A stretch of 64,000 nt of DNA, taken from assembly GCA_947311845.1 (NCBI GenBank), contig CAMZMU010000075.1:20928747-20992746 (forward strand), given 5' to 3'. Position 1 is the first letter of the stretch, and every line of letters begins with the position of its first letter. Shown here in pieces: positions 11,019 to 22,980 of this stretch. Under the pieces are notes generated by a model that saw nothing but the letters and a program-made list of their open reading frames with translations, searched no databases and was not told the origin of the DNA. Origin of the DNA: Poa pratensis (Eukaryota; Streptophyta; Magnoliopsida; Poales; Poaceae). Position numbers and translations under genes: made by a program.

Positions 11019-12471
11019 GTGCTCACTGAACATAAACGCCAAATGGAGCCCGAGCTCCACGAACATCCGCATTTTTTTCAAGAATTTAAAAAGGCATTTG
11101 TAAGTTTTAAAAAGACCAACAAATTTTTAGATGTTAATGTTGAACTCTACGGATGTGTAAAAGCTCAATGCAAAATTCGTTATATTTTAGGCTACACAAA
11201 AATGATAAATCTCACAAATATTCAAGTTTTCCAAATGTGTACTCACTCATATCCACACATTTAACATTTTTCTCATCCTAACATACAAATTATGTTGCAT
11301 TTAGATTTTTGCACACTAGTAGAGTTTATCATTATACGTCTAGGAATTTTTCCCTAAATTTTATGAAGCTTACAATATTTTGAATTAAAAACAGGCTCCC
11401 TGAATCTCCGAACGCCACACTCGGACAATGGAACTCTACCAAATGTGGAGGTCTTGAATGAATAAACACACTGTTTTTCGTAGTTCGAATTTCCACTGGA
11501 TGGGAGGTTTGAAACTCTGACGGATGTCGGACATGTGAGTGGCTCGCGAGAGGTGGGCTACAATACTCGGCGAGTTGCCCGTTTTGCTGCCAGTCCGAGG
11601 AGACCATGTCACACATCCTTACCATTGCTCCTTTTCGAGAAATATCCGGGACAAGGTGTTTCCTTGGATCCGATCCTCCTCCAGAGCTTCTCTTGTCGAG
11701 GACGACTTCGCATACCGGTGGATGATGACACTAAGTTCCATCCTCGACCGATGTGCAAGGACACTTCATTGGTGATCATACTCACAACCTGGTGGATCTG
11801 AAAGGTCCTAATCACAATGTGCCCGTCTTCGGCAATGTTCAGCATTCCGTATCCACCTTGTTTGACTCGTTAGGGTAGAGACACGATCGTTGCAACCCTT
11901 TGCCAACACCTCCCCTAGATTAGCTTTTTTGGGTTGAGTTGTAGTGTGCGTGTTGGTCATGTCTTGGTCTTGTAGTTAAACCTTGTTTTCTATCAATGGA
12001 CTAAACCATATTTGCGTTTCCTCGAAAAATAGTTTGATTTTCCAAATTAGTACAAAGTGTTAAAAGTCGTGATAGGCAATGTAAAAACTTCCATTTGAAA
12101 TTGTAGTACTTGTATATTGAGACTTAATTTATAGTAATATATGTAAGTTTTTCGAATTTAATATTTCGATTTTTATAGTTCAAGAAAATCGGGTTGGGTG
12201 CAATATTTTCTATCTTTGTTATAACTTCATAATTCTCATCCAATAGTTGTACATAATGTTAGGTTTTATCCTGACCATTCATGTATTACATCCACAAATA
12301 ATTCTCTTACTAACATATTTTCTACCTATCCTTCCGGTTCCCTCCTCTACCTGCACCCCAAGTCCACCTTTGTTTCATCTGCCCATACACTTGTTGGAAC
12401 GCTAGCAACCCTCGATAATTGTTTGCGAAATATTCAACGGGTTCTCCTTTAAGGTTCATGTGACAATTTGT
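11019..12471. other. Unassigned AT-rich sequence
   Basis: No ORF here has coding character. The part at 11060-11250 contains CTACACAAAAATGATAAAT and poly-T/A blocks resembling one arm of the inverted-repeat element at 55318-55590, so it may be an old relative of that MITE. The rest, including the GC-richer 11520-11900 segment, shows no recognisable feature. Confidence 0.4.
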
Positions 12472-13020
12472 TTTTTCTTTTGGGGTAAAGCGAGTTTCAT
12501 TACTTGATAGAAAGGGTATTACAATCCTGAGCGATGAGTTTGGCAACGTGCAGAGGAGCATGTAATGTTCACACCGAACGGTGCTCAGACCTCAGCCCCA
12601 TCTGACATAGTTCATGGCTACCTATTGTCCACTCCCTTTACATGGTGTCATTGCACTTGCACGTTTACTAGGATAGGCTACGAGAAATATTTAAAATCTC
12701 CACAATCGTTGGTGACCAGGCTGCACGCCTGCACGGTTCATCAACGCTTTCCTCGGGGCATCAATGATCACTACGTTGTCTGATTGTAGGATGACCGGCA
12801 TTTGAACATGATCTCTAGCAATCTTAATTCCTTCCAGCATTGCTTCAGCTTCCACTTCAGCAACACATTGCCTCCTCGTGATCCTTGCATGGCCAGTGTA
12901 CAAACACAAGCCCCCTGCAGTCTCTAGCGACCACACCGATAGCAACATCTCCCGTGTCAAGTAAGAAGGCCCCATCAACGTTGATTTTTTCCCAGCCCTC
13001 AGGTGGTGTTCCACCCTTCT
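12472..13020 (-). pseudogene. LINE 3' fragment with RNase H-like domain
   Basis: On the minus strand, 13000-12865 reads WEKINVDGAF then AIGVVARDCRGLV, the opening of the RVT_3 RNase H fold found at the end of grass LINE ORFs. After one frameshift at about 12865 it continues with AEVEAEAMLEGIKIARDH and ILQSDNVVIIDA. The 3' tail near 12475-12530 (TATCAAGTAATGAAACTCGC on the minus strand, then a T/A-rich end) is typical of grass LINE termini. RT and endonuclease are absent. The right limit merges with copia sequence at about 13020. Confidence 0.65.
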
Positions 13021-13029
13021 TCCCTTGTC

Positions 13030-13636
13030 GCTCGTAATTTGTTGTCTGTTCATCAACTTACTCGTGATAATAATGTCGATGCACCATGGTAGATGGACAC
13101 CGGTGTTACCGACCGCCTGACGAGTGAGATGGAGAAACTCGCCGTTCGGGAGCCTGCCAAGGTCATGATGAGGTCCGCACCGCCAACGGAGCAGGTATGC
13201 ACATCTCACATATTGATCAGGCATCTCTTTTTACTCATACTTCCAAACAATTGCATCTTCTCAACATCCTTCGTGTTCCATCTATCCCTCGTAATTTGTT
13301 GTCTGTTCGTTACTCGCGATAAAAATGTCTTCGTTGAATTTCACCGTTTCCAATTTTTTATTAAGGATCAGGACACGAGGGACGTACTTCTTAGAGGTCG
13401 ATGCCGCCAGGGTCTATATGCGCTTGATGTGCCGCCGGTCTCTCAGATTTTTAGTGGTGTTCGTGTCTCGTCATCCCACTAGCACTCTCGCCTTGATCAC
13501 CCAGTAACCCCCATAGTTCTTCATGTTCTTCATCGTCATGAGCTTCCAGTTGCGTCTAGTAATAATATTGATACAGTTTGTGATGCATGTCAACAAGGCA
13601 AGAGCCATCAACTCCCTTTTTCAGAGTCGAGTCGTG
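13030..13636 (+). pseudogene. Copia gag-protease / GAG-pre-integrase fragment
   Basis: Plus-strand frames give MDTGVTDRLTSEMEKL (protease DTG) at 13093, then VFVEFHRFQFFIKD and VLLRGRCRQGLYALDV, then HVLHRHELPV and CDACQQGKSHQLPF up to the edge of the Athila LTR. The same blocks in the same order occur in the copia element at 57163-62567, so it is a close family member. Several frameshifts are present. At 13030-13080 a short copy of the segment that normally follows protease lies ahead of it (see findings). The piece is cut at 13636 by the Athila LTR. Confidence 0.8.
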
Positions 13637-15208
13637 TGATGGCTACGTGTTGGTGAACCCCAAGAGGAAGGTTATGATGTAGACAGCAGTAAGTTTTCCC
13701 TTGAATAATCTACCCAAGGTTTAATCGGACCAGTAGGACTTGACGATCTATCGGAAGGTTGTTGATGTTGACTCCCCCTGGCGCTAGGGAGCTTGCACCA
13801 ACGTGGAATCTGCACAGACACAAACCAGAACTTTGCCCAACACGAAACAGAGAGGTTGTCAATCTCTCCGGTCTTGCAGAAACAAAGAGTTAAACGTATG
13901 GTGTGGAAAACAGCAGGAAAAACAGCAAGTAACAGGAAACAGATGATTGCAGCAGGTTGTGTAAACAGTATGAGGAAATTGGACCAGGGTCCACAGTTCA
14001 CTAGTGGTGTCTCTCTCAGAACAGATAACTAGCATGTTGGGTAAACAAATTACAGCTGGGCAATTGACAAATAGAGAGGGCATAACAATGCAATACATGC
14101 CAAGATGTCTACTATGAAATCTAGTTGGGCATTACAACAAAGTACATAGACCGTTATTCCAACCGCATCTATGCCTAAATAATCCACCTTCAAGGCAGCA
14201 TCCGCATCCATTCAGTATTAAGTTGCTAACAACAGATTATTGCATGAAGTAAAGTGTGTAATGTAATCAATACAAGTGCCCTTGGACACTGCACCAATGT
14301 TTTATCCCTAGTAGCAACAGCACATCTACCATCTTAGACCTTTCTGTCACTGATCCAGATATCTAGAGACTGAACCCACTATCGAGCATAAATACCCCCT
14401 CTTGGAGTCACAAGCATCTACTTGGCCAAAGCATCTACTAGCAACGGAGAGCATGCAAGATCAAGAGCACATAGATAAACAACTTGAATAAACATGGTAT
14501 CAATATTCATCGGATCCCAGCAAACACAACATCTAGCATTACAATAAGATGATCTTGATCATGTTAGGCAGCTCACAAGATCTAAACATGGAGGCACAAG
14601 GTAGAGAGACAACCATCTAGCTACTGCTATGGACCCGTAGTCCAGGGGTGGACTACTCACGCATCACTCCGGAGGCAGGCATGGTGATGTAGAGCCCTCC
14701 GGTGATGATCTCCCCTCCGGCAGGGTGCCGGGAAGAGCTTCAGAACTCCTCCGATCTGAGATTGACGATGACGGCCGCGACGGAACTTTTCGTGGAATAT
14801 GATCGACCGTAATAGGGTTTTCGCGTCGCGGAGAATATATAGGCGAAGAGGCGGCGTCGGTGGCCGAGGGGGGCCACCACGCCATAGGGGGGCGCGGGCC
14901 CACCCTGGGCCGCGCCCTAGTGTGGCGTGGCCCCCTGGTGGGTCTGCTCCGACTCCCCTTTGGACTCCGTGATCTCCTCGTGATATTATTGACGATGTCT
15001 TTTGTTTCGTCCAATTCCGAGAATATTTCCTTAATAGATTTTCTGAAACCAAAAACAGCAGAAAACAGGGAACTGGCACTGTGGCATCTTGTTAATAGGT
15101 TAGTCCCAGAAAATGCATAAAAATGATATAAAGTAACCAAAACATGTAGCAATTGATATAATAACAGCATGGAACATCAAAAATTATAGATACGTTTGAG
15201 ACGTATCA
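13637..15208 (-). repeat. 3' LTR of the minus-strand Athila element (1572 bp)
   Basis: On the minus strand it opens TGATACGTCTCAAACGTATC and closes with the complement of TGATGGCTACGTG. The first about 965 bp (13637-14601) match 20181-21142 closely. Beyond about 13730 I saw only about two differences, while the 40 bases around 13685-13730 differ by several small indels. A TATA-like CTATATATTC lies at about 14837-14846 on the minus strand. Confidence 0.9.
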
Positions 15209-17793
15209 AGCATCCCCAAGCTTAGTTCCTGCTCGTCCTCGAGTAGGTAAACGATAAAAACAGATAATTTTTGAAGTGACATGCTACCAACACAATCTTT
15301 GATCAAATAACAATGTAATGCACATGATCTGAATGAAGTGATCCAAGCCAATGGTCTATAGTTTGCAAGCAAGTAAATAAAGAGTAAACATAAGTGATCA
15401 CACAAGTGCAAACTTTCATGAATAATACTATAAAACATTTAGAGATATAATAGTCTAACATAATAGTTAGTTCACAGCAGCAATAATTCTCAACATGAAA
15501 GTGTTTGTATCAACACAAAGGAAGATAATAGCTTCAGCTTTTGCTTCAACTTTCAACATGTATATCATATAGATAATGTCAATGCAAAGAATATGATCAA
15601 CCAAACACAAAGTTATGTAAAAACTGTTATACTGGAGTTGACAATGATGTTTGCTTAAGTAGACAGAAAGAAGTGGGAAAACTGACTCAACATAAAAGTA
15701 AAAGAATGGCCCTTCGCAGAGGGAAGCAGGGATTAACATCATGTGCTAGAGCTGTAGTTCCCGAAGGCATATAGAGAGCATAAAATATTGTTTTGTAAGG
15801 TAATGGTGTATACAGGTGTCAACAAATCAAATAGCAGGTACTTGTCATCTTCCATGGCTAACTAACTTTTAGAGCGGTTCCGAGAGTTTTTAGGACTGCA
15901 CTTGTAACAAGCACTTATTGGTGACACTCCTCCCAACCATTTACTTTCCACAAACCATGGCTAACCGAATCCTCGGGTGCCCACCAACATTCACCATGGA
16001 GGAGTGTCTATTTATTTATTTATTTATAGGGTGGACTAACCAGCTCTTTAATGCAAAATAAAAGGTGGAGAAGCAGATGAAGCTGCCAATCCTTGTAAAT
16101 TAATTAGCATGGAAGATGACAAATCTCACTACTACGTCCTTATGAGCTTTTCAAGTAGTGACACAAAAAGGAAATGTAACAGTTTTGAGTAGTTAGTAGA
16201 TAGCACATGAAGAAATTTACTTGGAATGGTGAAAACACCACATAATAGGTAGGTATGGTGGACACAGGTGGCATGGATTTGGCTCAAGGTTTTGGATGTA
16301 CAAGAAGCATTCCCTCTTAGTACAGAGTTTAGGCTAGCAAGGTTATTATAAGCAAACATCATTATCAACTGGAATAGCAAGAGTGTACATAAAACACAAG
16401 GTTTGACGAACCATAGACTCCCACTGTCTTCCTTGTTAACACATAGCCTTCATCCAAAAATTATCTAGACTACTATGGACTTCCAATTATGCAACAGATT
16501 ATTATAGCAGAAAATCCTTATAGTAGTTCTTCATTAATAGCCATTACTTACATGATGCACAAGCTTAAACATTAATTACTTGACAGCTCAAAACAATTGG
16601 CAAGCATCAAATTACTCAAGACAACGATCTAAAAAGATTCATGTAAGCATTTTATACCACTACCACATGCATAGCATTTTTCTGGTCCAACCAAACACCA
16701 ATCAACTTATTTGACAACTCTCCAAACAGATATAAGTGAAGCAAGAGAGTACTTTCTTCAAAAGAAACTGAAAGCTCTAACAAGAGATGTATGAAAAACT
16801 GAGAGCTAACAGCAATAACAGCAACTAGACAGGAATACTCAACAAGTATAAGTGAAGCACAAGAGTATTCTAATGAAAAAGTGGAGCGTGTCTCTCTCCC
16901 AAACATGAATACTAGGATCCAACAAGTATAGCACAGCAAACAAAACAAAACAAACTGAAAACAAAAACACACTGACGCTCCAAGGAAGAGTACACTAGTA
17001 TGAAGCAATAAAAATATAGCACCATTAGAGATGACCTGATAATTTGTAGATGAAGAAGGGGATGCCTTGGGCATCCCCAAGCTTAGATGCTTGAGTCTTC
17101 TTGAAATATGCTGGGGAGGTAAGCCTCCCCAAGCTTAAGCTCTTCACTCTTCTTGATCATGTAATATCATTCTCCTCTATCAACACTTGAAAACTTCCTT
17201 CACACCAAAACTTAACAGCTTTTCTCATTAGCAGGTTAGTGCACTAAAAGATAATACTTCAAAGTTCTAGCAAAGACAAAACTCACAAGCCAACTATTTT
17301 AAACATTAGCCACTGTTACTAGGCTCAAGTGGGCACTTTTACACGAAAAGAAACCACTTAAAAACTTGTAAAAGAGAGAATGCAAAATAAAAGACAGAAT
17401 CTGTCAAACCAGAACAGTCTGTAATGACGAATTTTTTCGAGGCACTTACGATGCTCAGATGAAAAACTTTTGAAATAATGAAAGTTGCGTAACATCATCA
17501 GGAACATGCACAAAAAGTTTCAGCATTTTTCGATTTTTTCTGATTTTCTACTGAATTAAACGGTGACGAACAGCAATCTGTCCCAATGCAGTCCCGAAAA
17601 TAAAAACCAACTTTGCATTAGTAACTCTCCTTGGCACAACAAAACAGCAAATAAAAGATACAAAGGAGTTGCTACAGAGGTAAACAAGCATCCTTGACTC
17701 AAGAAAACAAAAATAAAACAGCAAATAAAAACATGGGTTATCTCCCAGAAGTGCTTTTCTTTAATGCCTTTGAGCTAGGCATGAAGAGATGCA
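15209..17793. other. Non-coding 3' internal region of the minus-strand Athila element
   Basis: This AT-rich region occupies the position where pol would be in an autonomous element. The polypurine tract is at 15209-15222 and a second AGCTTGGGGATGCC-like block occurs at 17063-17084 and 17115-17127 (minus strand). No RT, RNase H or integrase motif is visible in any frame. Confidence 0.65.
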
Positions 17794-18522
17794 TCAAGTA
17801 TTGTCAAGACCAGAAAATCCAAAACCATAATTTGTCTTGACACTAGTATCATGTGAGTATTTCATCTTCTTCCTAGGGAAGTGTTCCATACCTTTCTTGA
17901 GTGGGAATTGAAATTTTATATTCCCCTCTCTCATATCAATAACAGCACCAACAGTTCTCAGAAAAGGTCTTCCCAAAACAATAGGACAAGAAGGATTGCA
18001 TTCAATATCCAAAACCACAAAATCAACAGGGACAAGATTGTTATTAACCATTATCAAAACATCATCAACTTTTCCTAAAGGTTTCTTCATAGAAGAATCA
18101 GCAAAGTGAACATCCAAATGACATTTTTCCAAAGGTGCAAGCTTGAGAATATCATATAAATTTTTAGGCATAACCGAAATACAAGAACCAAGGTCACACA
18201 AAGCATTGCATTCAAACTCACTCAGTTTCATTTTAATAACAGGTTCCCAATTATCATCTAACTTCCTAGGGATAGAAGCTTCAAGTTTTAATTTTTCTTC
18301 CCTAGCATGCATGAGAGCTTTGATAATATGTTCAGTAAAAGCCATATTTATTTTACTAGCATTAGGACTCTTAGCTAGCTTTTGCAAGAACATGATGACT
18401 TCAGTTATGTTACAATTTTCGAAATTGAAGTTGTTGTCATCAAAAACAATGGAGCAATTATCACCAACACCTCTAAAAATTTCAGCACTTTTACTAGGAA
18501 CAAAAGTAGTGCTATCAGGCAA
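17794..18522 (-). pseudogene. Gag C-terminus and aspartic protease of the Athila element
   Basis: The 242-codon frame has the retropepsin core with Asp110 in CDLGSCISVMP and the later SCPIVLGRPFLRTVGAVIDM motif. It ends with KFQFPLKKGMEHFPRK, which is shared with the second Athila element at 35160-35235. No RT follows. Upstream coding continues in another frame (18405-18941), so a frameshift lies near 18500-18560. Confidence 0.85.
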
Positions 18523-18941
18523 TTTAAACTTTTTGTAGAGGTAGTAGAGACATTTCCAACACTTATTATCTTTTCACTAACAGTAGGGGGCGCATTAGCA
18601 TGTGAGGCATCATTTGTTTCATTAGTAAAAATAGTGCAAACTCTAACAACACTATTTTGTTCAGCAATTTCAGCTTCTCTTTCTTCTCTCTCCCATCTTT
18701 CATGAAGTTCAGCAAGCATCCTAATGTTATTATCAATTTTAATTTGGATAGCATTGAGTGTTTTACTCTCTCTAATATCACTAGGAATAGCTTTTATTTT
18801 CAGCATTTCAACATCATGAGCAAGACTATCAACTTTAGCAGCAAGAGTATCAATTTTTCCTAGCTTTTCCTCAACAGTTTTATTAAAAGTAGTTTGTGTG
18901 CTAATAAAATCCTTAAGCATGACTTCAAGATCAGAGGGCAC
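18405..18941 (-). pseudogene. Gag coiled-coil segment of the Athila element (frameshifted)
   Basis: The frame predicts a long amphipathic helix (residues 15-110: FISTQTTFNKTVEEKLGKID, then LNAIQIKIDNNIRMLAELHE and WEREEREAEIAEQ). This type of coiled coil lies between the Gag capsid domain and protease in Athila elements. Frame changes on either side link it to 18860-19495 and 17794-18522. Confidence 0.7.
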
Positions 18942-19897
18942 ACTTCTATTGTTACTGTAGGAATTGCCATAAGAATTACCATAAGAGTTGCTACCATTAG
19001 CAGGATATGGCCTATAATTGTTGCTACCAAAATTATTCCTATAGCATTGTTGTTGAAGTTGTTATTTTTAATGAAGTTTACATCAACATTTTTCTCATCA
19101 TGAGCAACCAAAGAAGCAAGAGGAATATTATTTGGATCCACAACACCATGTCCATTCGAAAGCATAGTCATAATAGCATCAACTTTATCACTCAAGGAGG
19201 AAATTTCCTCAACAGAATTTACCTTCTTACCAGTTGGAGCCCTTTCAGTGTGCCATTCAGAATAATTTACCATCATATCATCAAGAAGCTTTGTAGCAGC
19301 ACCCAAAGTGATGGACATAAAGGTCCCTCCAGCAGCCGAGTCCAATAAATTCCTTGAAGAAAAATTTAGTCCTGCATAAAAGGTTTGGATGATCATCCAA
19401 GTAGTCAGTCCATGAGTGGGGCAATTTTTAACCAAAGACTTCATTCTTTCCCAAGCTTGGGCAACATGCTCATTATCAAGTTGCCTAAAGTTCATAATAC
19501 CACTTCTTCAAGAGATAATTTTAGCAGGAGGATAATATTTTCCAATGAAAGCATCTTTGCATTTAGTCCAGGAATCAATACTATTTCTAGGCAAAGATAG
19601 CAACCAATCTTTAGCTCTTCCTCTTAAAGAGAAAGGAAACAATTTCAGCTTAATAATATCACTCTCTACCTCCTTATACTTTTGCATATCACAAAGTTCA
19701 ACAAAGTTGTTTAAGTGGGCAGCAGCATCATCAGTACTAACACCAGAAAATTGCTCTTTCATAACCAGATTTAACAGTGCAGGCTTAATCTCATAAAATT
19801 CTGCTTTAGAAGCAGGTGGAGCAATGGGTGTACAGATAAAATCATTGTTGTTTGTGCTAGTAAAGTCACACAACTTAGTATTTTCAGGATTACTCAT
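18860..19897 (-). pseudogene. Gag capsid domain of the Athila element
   Basis: Two stretches in the same frame (19897-19508 and 19495-18860) are divided by an in-frame TGA at 19508-19510. The first has FSGVSTDDAAAHLNNFVELC and LFPFSLRGRAKDWLLSLP, the standard retrotransposon gag capsid motifs. The second has NEHVAQAWERMKSLVKNCP and the QTFYAGLN block. After about residue 150 of the second stretch (about 19080) the sense moves to another frame. The start is MSNPENTKLCDF at 19897. Confidence 0.82.
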
Positions 19898-20068
19898 TTT
19901 AGCAAGACTAAAACAACAAGCACAACTCGAAATTAAAAACTAGATGCAGGAATTTAATTTTTTTGGGTTTTTGATTTTTAACAGCAAGCAAAACAAAACT
20001 AAAACAAGACAAAAAACAAAGTAAAGAGATTGGAACTGAGAGACTCCCCTTTCCAATAGCCTCCAAGT

Positions 20069-20095
20069 CCCCGGCAACGGCGCCAGAAAACAGCT
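20069..20095 (-). repeat. Second, internal copy of the Athila primer-site block
   Basis: The 27 bases here are identical to 20154-20180, which contain the primer site and the 10-base spacer up to the LTR. The two copies are separated by 58 bp that include a GATGATGATG-type repeat. Confidence 0.9.
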
Positions 20096-20153
20096 GGTGC
20101 CTGGTTGACGGGAGAGTATTTGAGGATGATGATGATGGTGATGATGAGTACTT

Positions 20154-20170
20154 CCCCGGCAACGGCGCCA
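20154..20170 (-). promoter_or_regulatory. Primer binding site of the Athila element
   Basis: On the minus strand it reads TGGCGCCGTTGCCGGGG, complementary to a plant tRNA-Asp 3' end as known for Athila. It starts ten bases inside the LTR boundary at 20181. Confidence 0.85.
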
Positions 20171-20180
20171 GAAAACAGCT

Positions 20181-21142
20181 TGATGGCTACGTGTTGGTGA
20201 ACCCCAAGAGGAAGGTTATGATGTAGACAGCAGAAGTTTTCCCTTGAAAATCTACCCAAGGTTATCAATCCAGTAGGACTTGACGATCTATCGGAAGGTT
20301 GTTGATGTTGACTCCCCCTGGCGCTAGGGAGCTTGCACCAACGTGGAATCTGCACAGACACAAACCAGAACTTTGCCCAACACGAAACAGAGAGGTTGTC
20401 AATCTCTCCGGTCTTGCAGAAACAAAGAGTTAAACGTATGGTGTGGAAAACAGCAGGAAAAACAGCAAGTAACAGGAAACAGATGATTGCAGCAGGTTGT
20501 GTAAACAGTATGAGGAAATTGGACCAGGGTCCACAGTTCACTAGTGGTGTCTCTCTCAGAACAGATAACTAGCATGTTGGGTAAACAAATTACAGCTGGG
20601 CAATTGACAAATAGAGAGGGCATAACAATGCAATACATGCCAAGATGTCTACTATGAAATCTAGTTGGGCATTACAACAAAGTACATAGACCGTTATTCC
20701 AACAGCATCTATGCCTAAATAATCCACCTTCAAGGCAGCATCCGCATCCTATTCAGTATTAAGTTGCTAACAACAGATTATTGCATGAAGTAAAGTGTGT
20801 AATGTAATCAATACAAGTGCCCTTGGACACTGCACCAATGTTTTATCCCTAGTAGCAACAGCACATCTACCATCTTAGACCTTTCTGTCACTGATCCAGA
20901 TATCTAGAGACTGAACCCACTATCGAGCATAAATACCCCCTCTTGGAGTCACAAGCATCTACTTGGCCAAAGCATCTACTAGCAACGGAGAGCATGCAAG
21001 ATCAAGAGCACATAGATAAACAACTTGAATAAACATGGTATCAATATTCATCGGATCCCAGCAAACACAACATCTAGCATTACAATAAGATGATCTTGAT
21101 CATGTTAGGCAGCTCACAAGATCTAAACATGGAGGCACAATG
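20181..21142 (-). repeat. Truncated 5' LTR of the Athila element (962 bp of about 1572)
   Basis: It matches 13637-14601 nearly base for base and then stops abruptly after GGAGGCACAA. The missing 607 bp correspond to 14602-15208, which include the TATA-like box. The truncated LTR therefore probably cannot drive transcription. Confidence 0.9.
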
Positions 21143-22980
21143 TAGAGATTAAGTCTGCATTTTTCATTGTTGTAAGTGTGATACTTTCTCGTAAGATTAA
21201 GTGTGCTGTTTTTTTAGCGTGAGTGTTTCTAGAAAAAAAACTAATTATTGTGTTCTGTGTGTGCGTGAGACTTTTTGGTTGCTTAAAATTCTATTTGAGG
21301 AAGATTAAGTCTGCATTTTCGTTGTTGTAAATTACTGTAATCTTGTTTTCCTCGGGCGTTTGACCAACGCTCTCCTACTTCTATGTCTAATTTACCACAT
21401 GGCATATGTGGAGAGCAACCAATATAAAAAATACTTATGTGTCTATTTTTATTGAAAATTTGCAAGATTAGCACATCGTAGCATAACTGGACAACCCTGT
21501 ATAACGCGCCTATGTATCATTGTTCATTACTGTAATTACATCACATCCCGTTCACAGTCGCGATCTGAGCATAAGTAATTCTTTTCTCACTAATTTGTCA
21601 TTTTTTGCATCTTGTTTTTTTTGTCTATCTTCTCTTTTTTAGGGGCTCCACGAATACCTGGATAAATGGGTTTGGATTGTGCTCAATATCAATTCTCTTA
21701 GAAGATAATATGTTGGAAGATTACATAATGGGCTCAATAGAGCCTAGAGACTAGATGACGGTTGAGCCTGTCAATACAAAGTTAAAACTACCTCACTACT
21801 CACTAGTTCAGAACGACACCAAGGACAGCCCCTATGGCAGCAACAACGATAAACCCACGGTTAAATAATTTGCGTGTGGCCATAGGGGCTTCCGGGAATG
21901 GGCCGTCACTGGGCTTCCCACATAGGAACATGCACACTAGGACTACGTTTCTGTTATACTTGGTAACGGTTGAAATATTATCTTCGTTGCCAATTATGGA
22001 CTCATCGCAAGCTATTTTGGTCAGATTGGAGCAATTGGATTCGAAACGAAGAACAACAAAAGATAAATCACTTCCGACGATTGAACATCACTTTTATATC
22101 CAGATGGAACTGGACTTGAACCTTCATATCCAAATTCCACTCCACTTTCACTTTCATATCAGGATAGTGGACGTGCACTTTCAATAGTGAACGATCATTT
22201 GGTTATCTCCATTGAAAAACATTTCATGGCCCAAAATCCCACCTCTGGACCTATAACCCCCATACTCTCAGTCCACTCCCACTCCCAATCATAGCTGCAC
22301 GCACTTTCCTGTGCAACAAACACTCCTCGATCTCTCTGATGGTCACGGCAAGCGCCGCGCCTCCACGGCCGCATCCGTGACAGGGCACCAACGTCCCCAC
22401 AATGTATCATGGCCTCGCCATCGACGGGCGGTGTCAGCCATGCACAATTTTCTTGAGCGTCGTCGTCGGAGTCACGATGCTCACTCGTCACCGATGGCCG
22501 TCTCAGCCTCGTCGTCGTCAGAGGACTAGAATCCGGAGCTCGGGCTCCATCTCTCCCGTGCGAAGTTCGAGATATCATGTCAGTCCCACAAATCCCTTTT
22601 CCACTGAGTGAGGGAGTAAGTCAAAATGGAATAACTCACATTGAGTTGCACCGGTGACTCTTTAGGGGGTGTTCCAAAGACACCACAATATAAAGATGCA
22701 TTATTATGAAATAATTATTCACCATAAAGCTACAAATATATCTTGACCTATATAATCCAGTATTTTCATAATATAATTAATTTTAACCAAAGCCGGTGAA
22801 ATTAGATGGCATGTTTTTATCTATAAAACACTACGTATATATGAAGATAGTTTTATATACCTCCCTAAAAAACATAGATTTATATACATTTTCGTGAAAC
22901 AATAAACTAACTGAATCTGATGAAAATATATGAATGGGACAGGGAAGACACATGTAAAAAGAGGGAGATATAGAGCTCAC
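21143..22980. other. Unassigned sequence with a CACTA tip
   Basis: At 21147 and 21303 a roughly 28-base block (GATTAAGTCTGCATTTT and following) is repeated. At 21801 the sequence CACTAGTTCAGAACGACACC is very like the terminal repeat of the CACTA element at 31971, so a related element ended here, but its other end is not found. A GC-rich stretch at 22260-22600 shows no recognisable protein. From 22680 to 22920 it is plain AT-rich sequence. Confidence 0.5.

Larger units (their letters stand above)
13637..21142 (-). mobile_element. Non-autonomous Athila-type Ty3/gypsy element with truncated 5' LTR
   Basis: A full 3' LTR (13637-15208), a 5-kb internal region with gag and protease, a primer site (20154-20170) and a partial 5' LTR (20181-21142) are present. 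RT, RNase H and integrase are entirely missing. The polypurine tract next to the LTR (minus strand AGCTTGGGGATGC) and the primer site GGCGCCGTTGCCGGGG are typical of Athila elements such as Sabrina/WHAM in Triticeae; the exact family was not checked. The outer 5' end, including about 607 bp of LTR, is gone, so no target duplication can be read. Confidence 0.9.

Noticed and set aside
22195..22578. GC-rich 127-codon minus-strand ORF as a downstream exon of the malectin-like gene.
   Set aside because: The translation has no LRR, transmembrane or kinase character and no suitable splice phase.
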